Shown in pieces: positions 1 to 9,840 of a stretch of DNA of 64,000 bases (positions are counted from its first letter, which is position 1; each line of letters starts with the position of its first letter). A program made the translations under genes and the position numbers. The stretch comes from Lunularia cruciata (Eukaryota; Streptophyta; Marchantiopsida; Lunulariales; Lunulariaceae), in contig OX419756.1 in NCBI GenBank assembly GCA_948567375.1, forward strand, positions 75,494,552 to 75,558,551. The letters are read 5' to 3'. The notes below the pieces were generated by a model. The model ran no database searches, was not told the DNA's origin, and saw nothing but the letters and a program-made list of their open reading frames with translations.

Positions 1-720
1 TGTCTAGATTTTGCCTCTTCTCATCAGGAACATGAACAAAGAAAATATACCCAAAACCCTCAGATTTGATAAATCAAGATTCTTACTTGTAAGAGCTTGA
101 AAATATGTCGTTTATTCACCATTCTAGTAGGAGATTGGTTCATCAAGTAAATTGCAAAGTTAACTTCTTTTGCCCAGTAACACTTGGGCATTGCCTTCTT
201 GTTGAGTATGGCTCTTGCAACTTCTTCAATATGTCAGTTCTTCTGCTCAGCAACTCCATTTTGTTGAGATGTGTAGTTGCAATTAACTTCATGCTTGATA
301 CTTTGCTCATGTAGAAAAGCATCAAACTGATTTGAACCAAACTCTCCTCCTCCATCAGAACGTAGACATAGGATATTATAACCTTATTGCTTCTCCACAA
401 GCTGCTTAAATATTTGGAAAACTGAAAGGATATCTGATTGCACTTTCAGAAACTAGACCCATGTATATCTTGGCATGTCATCAATAAATGAGAAAAAATA
501 TTTAGAATCTATCAGATTATTTTTTGGAACAATTATAACACCTTAGAGGCCCTTGTACCATGATGCTTAAAAGGCTATCTTGCTTGCTTACGAAATGATA
601 AGGGTCATAAATCACATAGGCAAAGGATCAGAAAATATTGGAAGTCCCATAACCAAATCTGAAGTAGGTAGAACTTTTTATCTTTGTAGGATCATGTGAC
701 CATTATTTTATGCTACATCT
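1..720 (-). pseudogene. copia integrase fragment
   Basis: Conceptual minus-strand translation with frame changes gives the copia integrase signature SDGGGEF near 395-330, followed by HEQSIKHEVNCNYTSQQNGV and a run resembling ERKN-x-I-x-E-x-AR. This is the DDE catalytic core and downstream region that in live elements inserts the cDNA into the chromosome. Multiple stops and frameshifts are present, so this is a fossil. The domain is cut by the window edge. Confidence 0.8.
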
Positions 721-1099
721 CAAGATCTGAAAAGGCAATAGAGCCTTTAACAACATAGCATTTTGATTTGTGACGGTGGGGATCTTGATGTCTAATTTAA
801 ACATCTTTCTCATCTTTTATCCAAGTTTTCATCCAATGGGGATAGCATATTTCTCATAATTTTTTACAAACACATCATCTGGGTTAAATAAAACATGAAA
901 AACCTTAATAATTTGGCCAACAAACTAAGTTCTTGGTGATTGTAGGTATGTGAAGGACTTCTCCTAAACCACTAAAATTGCCAAATGGAAATGAGAAAGG
1001 GATAGTGAGTATATGAGTCATAATATGCTCCTTATATCAACCGTATTCACAGACAATAATTCAGATGATGTTTCTTTAGAACTGAAGATACTAGCCTAA

Positions 1100-2225
1100 T
1101 GGAGCATATGGTTAGTGCACACGGGAGTCAATGAACCACGCTTCTTCACTCTTGGTCACTGATGTGGCAATATGAGTCATAAGTAATAGATGATCTCAGA
1201 GAAAGAATCCTTCTCCATGTAGTTTTGTTCAGGGAGTTTACATCTTCTAATATCAGCTTGCTTCTTAAAACAATTCTTTTCATAATGAGAATTCAATTTA
1301 TAGTATTTGAAGAATCTCTCCCCTTGGACTTGCCTTGTGTTGCATACTATCTTTGCAAGTATTTTCCTTTACCATTAGCATATCCTTGAAGTGAACTTCC
1401 ACATCCTCTACCTCTTGCTTGAATTCTTCCATCAAACAAAATCTGATCTTGAGAGACAAGGCCATAGCCACCACCTTTTAGCTGCATTTGTTCAAAGACT
1501 AACATTGGGACTAGCTTGTCACATAAAGGATAAGTTTATCTAACATCTATAGATGTCTCAAGTGGTTTATACTCCTTTAGTAGACCTTGAATAGTATAAA
1601 GAATGAAATCATCATTCTCAACCTTAACTTATATGCTATTCAGCTGCTCAACCAGACCAGTAATACTTAAGTTTTCTTTTTAACCTCTATTAATTGCTCC
1701 TTCAATTGAAGCTTTCTTGCCTTTGTAGATATTTGAAAAACATTTGCTAATACATTCCAAAATCTTTGGGAGTATCATGCCTTGTATGTAACCAAAAATT
1801 AATGGTGAAACATGCAAAGAGAGATAGTGTGCAACTTGATTGGCACATTTATTCCAATCATGTACATCATGATATGAAAGAACACCTACTGGACAAGTTT
1901 CAACCCCATGACAAGATCAAAATATTCTTGGCCTTTCAATAAGGCAGACATTCTATATTTCCATAAAGAATAAAAAAATATGTCAAGGACTCACCCATAA
2001 ACATTGGGACAAGTTTCAACCCTTGTGACAAGATCAAACCATTCTTGGACTTTCAAGAAGGAAAAATTTATATATTTCAGCACAAATTAATTGTTCTTTG
2101 TCAAGGACTCACAATCAGTATAGAGTTTAGTGTTCATATAGTATAAATCAATGAAAATCAACTCACTTGATTATTAAGACATTCTCAAACAAATTAAACT
2201 CAAAGACTCGCATCATTTATGTTCT
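1100..2225 (-). pseudogene. copia gag and protease remnant
   Basis: Minus-strand translation near 1170-1100 gives EAWFIDSRVH, matching the copia protease pattern W-x-I-D-S-G-x-x-x-H with the catalytic-loop glycine replaced by arginine. Upstream, near 1320-1255, the series ends in HYEKNCFKKQ, the second half of a CCHC zinc knuckle, preceded near 1480-1370 by a Gly/Arg-rich linker as found at the end of copia Gag. The first cysteines of the knuckle are lost and frames are interrupted, so no functional protein is expected. Confidence 0.7.
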
Positions 2226-2237
2226 ACTCTGATACCA
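2226..2237 (-). other. primer-binding site (initiator Met tRNA type)
   Basis: The minus strand reads TGGTATCAGAGT, the canonical plant copia primer-binding site complementary to the 3' end of initiator methionine tRNA. It lies next to the inner edge of the LTR, which fixes the polarity of the element. Confidence 0.85.
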
Positions 2238-2241
2238 TATT

Positions 2242-2575
2242 ATGAGAAAGTTAAAAGTTAAAGTTATTACTGAGTGAAAGTTGAGAGTGGGGATACCAAA
2301 GAATGATTATGTGGGACACAAGTCCTGCTCAAACAAACAAACAGAGGAAGAGAAAAAGGCACACAAGTATATTGAGTCAGTTAAAAGTTAAAGTTATTAT
2401 TAAGTGAAAGTTGAGAGTGGGGATACCAAAGAATGATTATGTGGGACACAAGTCCAGCTCAAACAAACAGAGGAAGAGAAAAAGGTACACAAGTATATCG
2501 AGTCACTCTTTGCTGTAGTATACAAAGTGGTGACTAGCTAGTTATGATAATTAAACAATAAACTCTGATTCAAGA
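2242..2575 (-). repeat. 5' LTR of the left copia element
   Basis: Sequence between the primer-binding site and unrelated flanking DNA. A related sequence occurs in opposite orientation at about 27890-28065, sharing the blocks GGACTTGTGTCCC and CATTCTTTGGTA, which supports its identity as a dispersed LTR. The LTR is lengthened by an internal tandem duplication at 2251-2506. The outer end is approximate. Confidence 0.7.
2251..2506. repeat. 130-bp tandem duplication inside the LTR
   Basis: Two adjacent copies, 2251-2380 (130 bp) and 2381-2506 (126 bp), differ by a few substitutions and one loss of a CAAA repeat unit. The high identity points to a duplication younger than the surrounding decay. 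Confidence 0.95.
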
Positions 2576-2596
2576 TTAACTCTCCTGCATACAATA

Positions 2597-2745
2597 GCCG
2601 CTAGGGGTATGAGCTTGTGATTCTTCATTAACAATTTTTTTTGATGTTTCTATGATTTTTACCACATGTATGCCGTTAGGGGTATTGGCTTGTGATACTT
2701 CATCAACAATCCTTTTGATGTTTCTAGGATTTATATCACATCCTG
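2597..2745. repeat. 75-bp tandem duplication
   Basis: Two copies starting at 2597 and 2672, each beginning GCCGYTAGGGGTAT, about 80 percent alike by eye. The copies lie between the copia LTR and the Mutator-like element. No function is apparent. Confidence 0.85.
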
Positions 2746-3189
2746 TTTCCACATTATGCATGCATGTTTACTCTCTTACTTGGACCTGATTCTGCCAACA
2801 AAATTGACCTGAATTGCTTCTGGAAATAGTATCACCAATCAAAATACGGCTGAAAGGTCTAGACTCCCATCACATGCATGTAAGTCCAAGGACCAAGAAG
2901 CACTCAAAGAAAGCTTGCAAAGTACTTGGAAGTGAATTCAGCCATGTATGCTTAGCTGTGGCTGTGCACATCATACTTTTCTTGCTATTGGGATGTTGAG
3001 ATCCAACACTTGCAAGGGTGGAAATCTGTTGGACTCCCCTAGCTCTCAATCTCTTAAATTATGTAAAGATTCTACACCAAAGTCCACTCTGACTTCTTGT
3101 CAAGATTGAGCATGAGCATTATGTGTCCTAAGAATTACTTTTCTTAAGACAAAGGAAATTGTTCCCACAATTGTTTGAAACTGAAGGTC

Positions 3190-3375
3190 ATTGATTTAGG
3201 AAGATGTTAAATAAACAAACAGACATCTTAAATAAACATACAAATTTAATGCATAGAGGCATAGAGAAGATGAATCAGTGTGATTGTAAATCATCATGGT
3301 AATATATTATTGAATTTTGTGTGAATTCCACTACACTCGATATGTGTGTCACACAACTTTCTCACATGAGCTGTG
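3190..3375 (+). repeat. MULE left terminal inverted repeat
   Basis: The left arm contains GATGTTAAATAAAC near 3202, then ACATCTTAAATAAACATAC, ATGCATAGAGG, a TAAATCATC-GGTAATA block and TTGAATTTTGTG. All recur in the same order in the reverse complement of the right arm. Similarity fades near 3375. Confidence 0.8.
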
Positions 3376-4682
3376 TGGAATTAGACATGTGTGAAACAAT
3401 ATCGCTGTCTTGTGTGAGTTGGTCTAGAATTATGAACATAACACACAATATCTTGGAGTTCAAAGTGAAAACAATTAGCTAGAGTAACAACCACAAACAA
3501 TCAAATGTATCAATCTCACTTGTCTGTCCTACAACATATGGGTACCAGACCTTGAGATAGCTTGTATATTTTCAATAGATTTTAGCACAAAACACAATTA
3601 AACATTCTGTCCAAACTGACTTCCACTATAAGAGTTTAGATTTTTTTAGTAACCTTGACTTGGGTTCAATCAGAAGAAATTAGAATCAAAATCCAAGATG
3701 TTTAGCAAAATAAAATGAGCATTATTACCAAGTTGCAGGAGTTCTGATATCTCATTACCATTGAAATTTAACCCCCTTCTATTTTCTACTTTACCATGTG
3801 GACACAATACAAAAGAAGAAGTGCTTTGATTATTCTAATTAACTACATGCAATTGATCCATTTACTGCATTACTGAGTAATGCTTGAAAGTGATATTCCA
3901 CTCAATCCTTTTGAATCCTCCCATGCATTATGGAGTTTCATTATGTGCTATACTTCCAAGCTATATCCACTTGGCTTGTACCACTAAGACAAATCTACAT
4001 GAGTACCCACAATATTTTGATGGGTGAGCAACATTTTTCTATGAGGTGTGTCATAAACCTAGCCAATATTACTGCTATTGATCCTTATGAGTATTCTCTA
4101 CTGATCCTTACAAGTTGCATTTTGATACAAAGAATTTTTCATCGCATAGAGTCTGATTTTCCAACTTTGTTCATAAGAGAAAAAACCATGCTATAAGAAA
4201 TGACAAGCCATGCAAGTTATGTGGCATTTAGAAGCTGCACGGAATCCCATATTTATAAATTGCACCAAATACAATGATTTTGAGGCACAAACTACTTCAA
4301 GACATGGAGGTCCACCAGCATATGACACTATTAATCATTCAAGAATGGACTCACTCACATGAATACTTGAATTCTGTTACCTCTTACCTCTTTGAAGGTC
4401 CAACATCTTGTAATTGGTAATATCATTATTATTAAGATTGAGTTTTCAAACATTCATATTAGCTCCTCTTCTGAACCCATGTGCCTCCCTCTATCCACTA
4501 CCCAATGTAGGCCATGTTTATTGTAGTCTCATGTCCTACTCACAAGAGAGTAGAATGTGGTACTGCAAGAATTACACCTAATCTATCAATGTACTACCAT
4601 GCCAAATTCCAAGTGACTCACCTTCAATAGCTTTGCTTTAAGGACATGTTGCACAGTTGTTTCCTATGTATTGGAAAAAAAC

Positions 4683-4800
4683 TGCATTTTTTATCTGTTT
4701 ATCAGGTCTTCCTAGAACACCTACAAGACATCCCTTAGTTTTGCATTTTTTTATCTGTTTATCAGGTCTTCCTAGAGCACCTACAAGACATCACTTAGTT
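4683..4800. repeat. 59-bp tandem duplication
   Basis: Two copies, 4683-4741 and 4742-4800, each starting TGCATTTTTT and containing ATCAGGTCTTCCTAGA. They differ at only a few positions. They lie just beyond the 3' end of the transposase remnant. Confidence 0.95.
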
Positions 4801-5022
4801 CTAACAGTGATAAGTTTTTGAATAGTGACAACTTGATTGCAAGCAATGTAGAATTGCTCTATAAATTGCACTCTTTGATGTGGCAACAAAGCTTCATAAT
4901 CAGCAAGTAATTGTTGCAAGTTTCTATCTCTCGTAAATGGATGCATTGAGATGCCACTGTGAATGGAATGTCCTAGCATCAGGCTCAAATTTCTTGCCAA
5001 AGCTTCCAAAATCATATGTGCG

Positions 5023-5265
5023 CAAGGCATTCCCGTTGATTGGTTACATGAATTTGTATGTAGTTGTGGTGGTATCACCGACTGTATTAAGTGTAGTTGT
5101 CTTCAAGGCATTCCCATTGATTTGTTAAATGAATTTGTACATAGTTGCAGTGGTATCACCGACTGTATTAAGTGTAGTTGTCTTCAAGGCATTCCCATTG
5201 ATTTGTTAAATGAATTTGTACATAGTTGCAGTGGTATCACCGACTGTCTTAAGTGTAGTTGTCTT
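5023..5265. repeat. 81-bp triplication in the transposase zinc module
   Basis: Three head-to-tail copies with starts at 5023, 5104 and 5185. The two right-hand copies are almost identical; the left one is the more diverged, original copy. The period is exactly 27 codons, so the minus-strand frame is kept. Each extra copy encodes CTNSFNKSMGMP followed by TGA where the original has TGC (Cys). Confidence 0.95.
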
Positions 5266-5462
5266 AGTCCTTTTTGGATATCCAAGAAAACATTGAGCTG
5301 ACTGGTCAATGTTGTTTGTGACTAACATACCAACAATATACAAGAGTGGTAGCTTGAAACGGTTGGTCTTATATGTACAGTCCACTACAAAGATTATGCA
5401 ATATAACAGCCTTAGCAACTGCCTCAGGTGATGCAAAGAAGATGCAATGTACTCTTTTAGCA

Positions 5463-5758
5463 TTATCTTTGGAATATAGAAAAATATAATCTACACCTTG
5501 TAATTTCTCCAACATTGCTTGCAATCGTGTTTGACTGGATAGCTTCTTGATGTTTATTTTCATGATAGTTGTAGATATCTTCCGGTATTAATGTTATGGC
5601 TGCATTGGCCTTATCTTTGGAATATAGAAAAATATAATCTACACCTTGCAATTTCTCCAGCATTGCTTGCAATCGTGTTTGACTGGATAGCTTCTTGATG
5701 TTTATTTTCATGATAGTTGTAGATATCTTCCGGTATTAATGTTATGGTTGCATTGGCC
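5463..5758. repeat. 148-bp tandem duplication in the transposase
   Basis: Copies 5463-5610 and 5611-5758 differ at only a few bases. Because 148 is not a multiple of three, the second copy shifts the transposase frame, which alone would inactivate the gene. Confidence 0.95.
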
Positions 5759-5921
5759 AAGTTGAGATTTGCTACAATATATCATGGTTCAATGCCACTC
5801 AAAAACATTGCTTTAACTTGCATTTCAGCTGTAGACATTTGACAATGCATTATGTGATATGATGGTAAAATTAAATGCTTGTGGTTGTGATCTGCCCTCG
5901 GAACTGTGAGATGCTATTGTT

Positions 5922-6085
5922 TATCTTTCTTCTTTACATCATATAATCTCATTGGACAACAAGGAAATTGAGTGGAGGTCTTCATACTCTTCCACTACAT
6001 GGCTATCTTTCTTCTTTACATCATATAATCTCATTGGACAACAAGGAAATCGAATGGAGGTCTTCGTACTCTTACACTACATGGC
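5922..6085. repeat. 82-bp tandem duplication
   Basis: Copies start at 5922 and 6004, both beginning TATCTTTCTTCTTTACATC, and are about 93 percent identical by eye. They sit between the transposase and the right inverted repeat of the MULE. Confidence 0.9.
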
Positions 6086-6270
6086 CGCATCATGGTGATG
6101 AATATACATTCCGCCTCAGTCATATTGAAGAAACATTTAGTGATTTGAGCCTTTGGGTGGTGGAGAGAGTTGCTGGCCATTTGGCAAGGGAAGCTCGCAA
6201 GATCCAAACAAGCTTTCTGGTAGTGGGGAATTTATTGTCACCCTCCAAAATCTATAATTGATCCAATCTA

Positions 6271-6755
6271 TGTAGTGTCGAGAGAATTGTGTCAGTAGTG
6301 GAGTGTAGTGTCATATGCGTTTGGAATTCACACCATGAAGTGTAGTGTCGAGAGAATTGTGTCAGTAGTGGAGTGTAGTGTCATATGCGTTTGGAATTCA
6401 CACCGCACAAAATTCAATAATGTATTACCACGATGATTTACAGTTCATACTCTATATCCTCTATGCATTAACTTTGTATGTTTATTTAAGATGTAATGTC
6501 ATATGCGTTTGGAATTCACACCGCACGAAATTCATTAATGTATTACCATGATGATTTACTGTTTATACTCTATATCCTCTATACTCTATATCCTCTATGC
6601 ATTAACTTTGTATGCTTATTTAAGATGTCTCTATGTTTATTTAACATCTCCCATGAATTAAGAGGTAGATTATCCTCTATGAATTAACTTTGTATGTTTA
6701 TTTAAGATGTCTCTATGTTTATTTAACATCTCCCATGAATTAAGAGGTAGATTGT
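6271..6755 (-). repeat. MULE right terminal inverted repeat, internally amplified
   Basis: This is the inverted counterpart of 3190-3375 but about 2.6 times as long, because three stretches are tandemly duplicated: a 70-bp unit (6271-6340, 6341-6410), a unit of about 120-140 bp (about 6373-6494 and 6495-6628) and an 82-bp unit (from 6629 and from 6711). Copies are nearly identical. Confidence 0.8.
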
Positions 6756-7100
6756 CCGTGCGCTTCAATAGCGGGTTTTATGAACGATAGGTAGACTTTC
6801 CTCGAATCAAATTGTGAATATACACAAAGGGAAATTCTTCCGCGGCTCTTGTGTTCGCACACTACGCGCTGCACCATTATCTCATGAACTCAAGTTGATC
6901 AGGTAATACCTCTTCCAGCGATGGTTACTGTTTTGGATTGAACTGTAGTATTTCTTGCAGGTCTACGGAGGGGTCCGTATCTGTCAGTTGACTCTTCCTA
7001 CGGTGATTGAGAAACTGTTACCAGAATTGTTGGCTTGATAAGAGATTCAATTTTGTAGACTCTCTTGTCGCGAACTTACTCTAACTATCCGACTTCACCG

Positions 7101-7150
7101 GACAGTAACTTGCTGGATCCAGGATCCCACTGACTCACATAAGTAGAGCT
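7101..7150 (+). promoter_or_regulatory. core promoter of the first DMP gene
   Basis: GACAGTAACTTGCTGGATCC at 7101-7120, followed by a TATA-like CATAAGTAGAGC near 7138, matches the same arrangement before the DMP genes at 21182 and 25783. This places the likely transcription start around 7170-7185, giving a 5' UTR of roughly 80-90 bases. A further shared segment, TCATGA-x-x-TCAAGTTGA, lies near 6874-6900. Confidence 0.6.
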
Positions 7151-7261
7151 TCAATCCTATTATGATCAAGGGGAAAGACGAGGACTCTCGAAAACGTACG
7201 AAAGACAATTCACTCGAAAACTTCTTTCACAATTTTTCCAAAAACTTATCGATTCGCTGAT

Positions 7262-8014
7262 ATGACAACCTCAGCTGAACTCCGGGGTCCCTTGGTGCCT
7301 TCATCCGGCAGCTCGCGAGAAGCAGAACCTGCTCCAGAGCACGTGGTGAACATAGACACAGAAAATGCTTTCGACGTTCCACCAAATTCAATATATCCAA
7401 TGTCGATTTGGGCAAGTCTCCTCAACAATGTGTCTGCTAGCGCCTCCAATTTGGCTAACTTACTGCCCACAGGAACATTTCTGGCGTTTACAACGATAGC
7501 CCCTTTCATCACAGACCATGGTAGTTGTGACGACCCTTCAGAGGTATGGCGAAGTGTAGGAACAACCATCAGTTTCGCAGTGTTCTGCGTCTTCTCAAGT
7601 TTCACCGACAGTTTCCTAGCCGTCGATGGACAAGTGTACTACGGTATTGTGACATTCAATGGGCTCTGGACACCACAGTTACCAGCTGCCCTGCGTCCTA
7701 CTGCTGGGGAGAGTGACAAATACAAGCTGACCTTCCTCGATTTCGTCTACGCGATTCTTTCCCTCGCAGTATTCGCAGCGTGCACGCTCATGACCGATAA
7801 CATTCGAACTTGTCTATTTGCCGACCTCGATTATGACTACGTCCGGATTATCCCTGGCATTGTGGCGTTTGTCGTCAGTACTGCCTTCACAGCACTCCCG
7901 TCGAAACGCCATCCGCTTGGTTTCCCTTTATCACCAGCAACCCTCACGGCCGTCATTCACGAAATTACAGGAGCAGGATCGAGCTCCACTACTGCAGATA
8001 CCAAGATTGAATAG
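7262..8014 (+). CDS. DMP (DUF679) membrane protein, type I copy a
   Basis: A single-exon gene for 250 residues. DMP proteins are plant-specific four-pass proteins of endomembranes and plasma membrane; some paralogues act in gamete fusion and others in membrane remodelling during senescence. Visible hallmarks: SNLANLLPTGTFLAF (62-76) entering TM1 (about 64-84), TM2 (98-118) ending SSFTDSF, the loop VDGQVYYGIVTFNGLW (121-136), TM3 (157-177, FLDFVYAILSLAVFAAC), TM4 (193-213) and the end PSKRHPLGFPLSPATLTAVI. Length is normal for the family and the frame is intact. The ATG follows an upstream region conserved in the paralogues at 21182 and 25783. The Ser/Gly-rich N-tail is variable. The exact role of this copy cannot be read from sequence. 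Confidence 0.95.
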   Translation: MTTSAELRGPLVPSSGSSREAEPAPEHVVNIDTENAFDVPPNSIYPMSIWASLLNNVSASASNLANLLPTGTFLAFTTIAPFITDHGSCDDPSEVWRSVGTTISFAVFCVFSSFTDSFLAVDGQVYYGIVTFNGLWTPQLPAALRPTAGESDKYKLTFLDFVYAILSLAVFAACTLMTDNIRTCLFADLDYDYVRIIPGIVAFVVSTAFTALPSKRHPLGFPLSPATLTAVIHEITGAGSSSTTADTKIE

Positions 8015-9214
8015 ACTTTCGGGTAACGTTTAACTTTCAGGTACATGGTACTCATTGAGGAGGCACTGGACATGCCATTGGAACTCGTGTCAACGAGTTG
8101 TAGTGTAGCTGGAGCTCCATCCTCGGCTTCGGAAGGGTGGAAAACGATTATGACATAGAATAGCTCAGGTTGGGGACAAAATTCTATTCTGATTGGGACG
8201 GACCTCTCGAGAACTAGTTATTCCTGCAAGGTTTTCCTTTTCTATAAATCTTTGTGGGGGTTTGTAAATATCCATGATTGTAACCAAAACCCTCCTTCGA
8301 TAATTCTAGAACGTGAAGTAAGTTAGGCTCTAGGAACTGGATTAAAAGGGCTTGAAGCGCTATTTTGTCAAGGTCCTGTCATCCCCTAATAAAATAGAGT
8401 GATTCCCATTGACTTACCGGATACGTACCTATGATCTTGAAGTAAAGTATCAAACCATTATCCATTATGACTCAATGGTTACGCTTTCTCGTTCATTACG
8501 ATAAGTTTGCCCTTTTCATGGGTACGTGGTCGTTCCATGCTACTTTTCATCAAAAGTTTACTTGATGGTTATGGAAGTATCCCTCTAAACTTATGTGGGA
8601 CCTCTGCCTATTTTACATTTCGATTTTTGATAACAGAATTGCTCTGGAATCTAAAATCTAACCTTCTGCCTGCCTATTTATTTATCAAACGATTTCTTTT
8701 GGTGCTCCTACAACATCATTATGCAACGCGATGTCCAAAAATGCAAATTGAAACCCCTATTGTCATATTCTTTTTTTCAAAATAAAATTGGACACCATTA
8801 TCTTAAAATACGTTAATCTAATAATTATTGGTTTGTTCAATTCCAGCTCGCATGGTAAGAAATCGAGCGAAGACTTGCGTTAGTAATTTGCAACAGGAAG
8901 TATGTACCTCTAAACACCATCGGGATCGATATTGATTTCTCCACAAAATTAGGCAAGTAATCGTCATCTCGAAAAGAAAAACCTCGAGTATGAGTAGCTT
9001 TCTTTTTTTCTCCTCTTGACATCTTCCGGGTAGAGTCATAGCTAATTGATTTGCTAAACTGCACATAATATCAGTAACCACCTCTAACTGTGAGGAAGAA
9101 ATGAGGGTCAAGATTCAAATCATGACATGTGCTTGCAAATCAAATTGAACCAGCGAGTGTTGCAAGTGAATGCCTCGATACTACAGGTCTTTTTCAGTTT
9201 TTTAGTATGTTAAA
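8015..9214. other. spacer between DMP copy a and a copia element
   Basis: The first few hundred bases are probably the 3' UTR and terminator of the DMP gene. The rest holds no open frame with recognisable similarity and no clear repeat; short open frames on both strands have no family motif. Confidence 0.5.
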
Positions 9215-9815
9215 TGAAGTAAGCTCAGCTTATTCCTTGTGTCCCTTCATATCTCAATATCTTTTTATAGTTTTCTAAGTATATTTAATGAAGTAAGCTC
9301 AGTATATTCTCCGTTTTCCTTGTGTCGTTTAATATCGCATATGTACCTCTTTGTATTCTTCAGGACATGTGTTCAATGTGACTCCCATAAAAACCTCTGT
9401 CTACGAATTGTACTTCCGTGTTATTCTCACTGAATTTCTCTTGTGTCCACCCTTTCTGCGTGATCTATCCAAAGACTCCAGTGACTATATAAAGCCTATC
9501 AAGGAATTGGAGTATCTTTCTAATCATTTTATTTGAGACTTCCTATAACTTGGTGAGTGAACAAGGAATGGAAAGGCTATGGACTATTTTTGCGCAAAGG
9601 GACTGTAGTGGATTTTGCACATGGTCTTAGAATTAGATTCTTATACACAGAAATAAGGAAAGACCTCGTGTATTGCTGTCCAATAGCTTGATTTGAAATT
9701 AAGTGAACTTGAGTTTGTTTGTGTCTTTTCTTCTTCTCAGTATATAGGCGGTAGCAACAACAATGCTTGGATGTATTGTAATGTTTGGAATTTTTTGTCA
9801 CGGAGGAGCTGAAAG
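9215..9815 (+). repeat. 5' LTR of the second copia element
   Basis: The series TGAAGTAAGCTCAG, TCTCTTGTGTC, CCTTTCTGC, AGGCCTATCAAGGAA-like and GAGACTTCC recurs in the same order from 17105. The first 74 bp are duplicated in this LTR (TGAAGTAAGCTC at 9215 and again at 9289) but not in the 3' one. The inner end is approximate, set by the primer site at 9821. Confidence 0.8.
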
Positions 9816-9820
9816 TTGTG

Positions 9821-9833
9821 TGGAGTCAAGAGC
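9821..9833 (+). other. degenerate primer-binding site
   Basis: TGGAGTCAAGAGC, followed by ATCGGTG, resembles the consensus TGGTATCAGAGC used by initiator Met tRNA-primed copia elements, with small changes. It lies just after the LTR and before gag. Confidence 0.55.
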
Positions 9834-9840
9834 ATCGGTG

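Larger units (their letters stand above)
1..2575 (-). mobile_element. Ty1/copia retrotransposon, decayed, 5' part only
   Basis: Read on the minus strand, this stretch runs LTR (2575 to 2242), primer-binding site (2237-2226), gag with a zinc-knuckle remnant, protease and integrase, and then leaves the window at position 1. Order and motifs are those of Ty1/copia. Every reading frame is broken by stops and small indels, so it cannot be autonomous. The reverse transcriptase, RNase H and 3' LTR would lie left of the window. The outer (right) limit of the LTR is approximate because no target-site duplication could be fixed. Confidence 0.85.
4791..5758 (-). pseudogene. MULE transposase with SWIM-like zinc module, disrupted
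   Basis: Read on the minus strand from 5758 downward, the translation gives IPEDIYNYHENKHQEAI, then TRLQAMLEKLQGVDYIFLYS, FFASPEAV, and the hallmark VVDCTYKTNRFKLPLLYIVG of the MULE/FAR1-like transposase core (about 5400-5340). It ends in GMPCAHMILEALARN (about 5025-4980), the C-x-H half of the SWIM-type zinc motif. The protein family cuts and pastes Mutator-like DNA. Stops, frame changes, a 148-bp duplication in the N-terminal half and an 81-bp triplication of the zinc module make it a pseudogene. Confidence 0.8.
3190..6755 (-). mobile_element. Mutator-like element (MULE), decayed
   Basis: An inverted repeat at 3190-3375 matches the reverse complement of 6271-6755, and between the arms lies a minus-strand remnant of a MULE transposase (4791-5758). 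Long terminal inverted repeats flanking such a transposase define a Mutator-like element. The transposase has stops and internal duplications, so it is inactive. The ends were placed where arm similarity stops; a 9-11 bp target-site duplication could not be confirmed. The spacers 3376-4680 and 5760-5920 show nothing recognisable. Confidence 0.75.

Noticed and set aside
4963-5301. Cys-rich repeated plus-strand protein (CSC...TDCIKCSC repeats)
   Set aside because: It is the antisense shadow of the triplicated transposase zinc module; the minus strand has the family match.
5968-6261. 97-codon plus-strand frame inside the MULE
   Set aside because: It spans an 82-bp duplication, has no recognisable family and could be chance; a captured host gene fragment cannot be shown.
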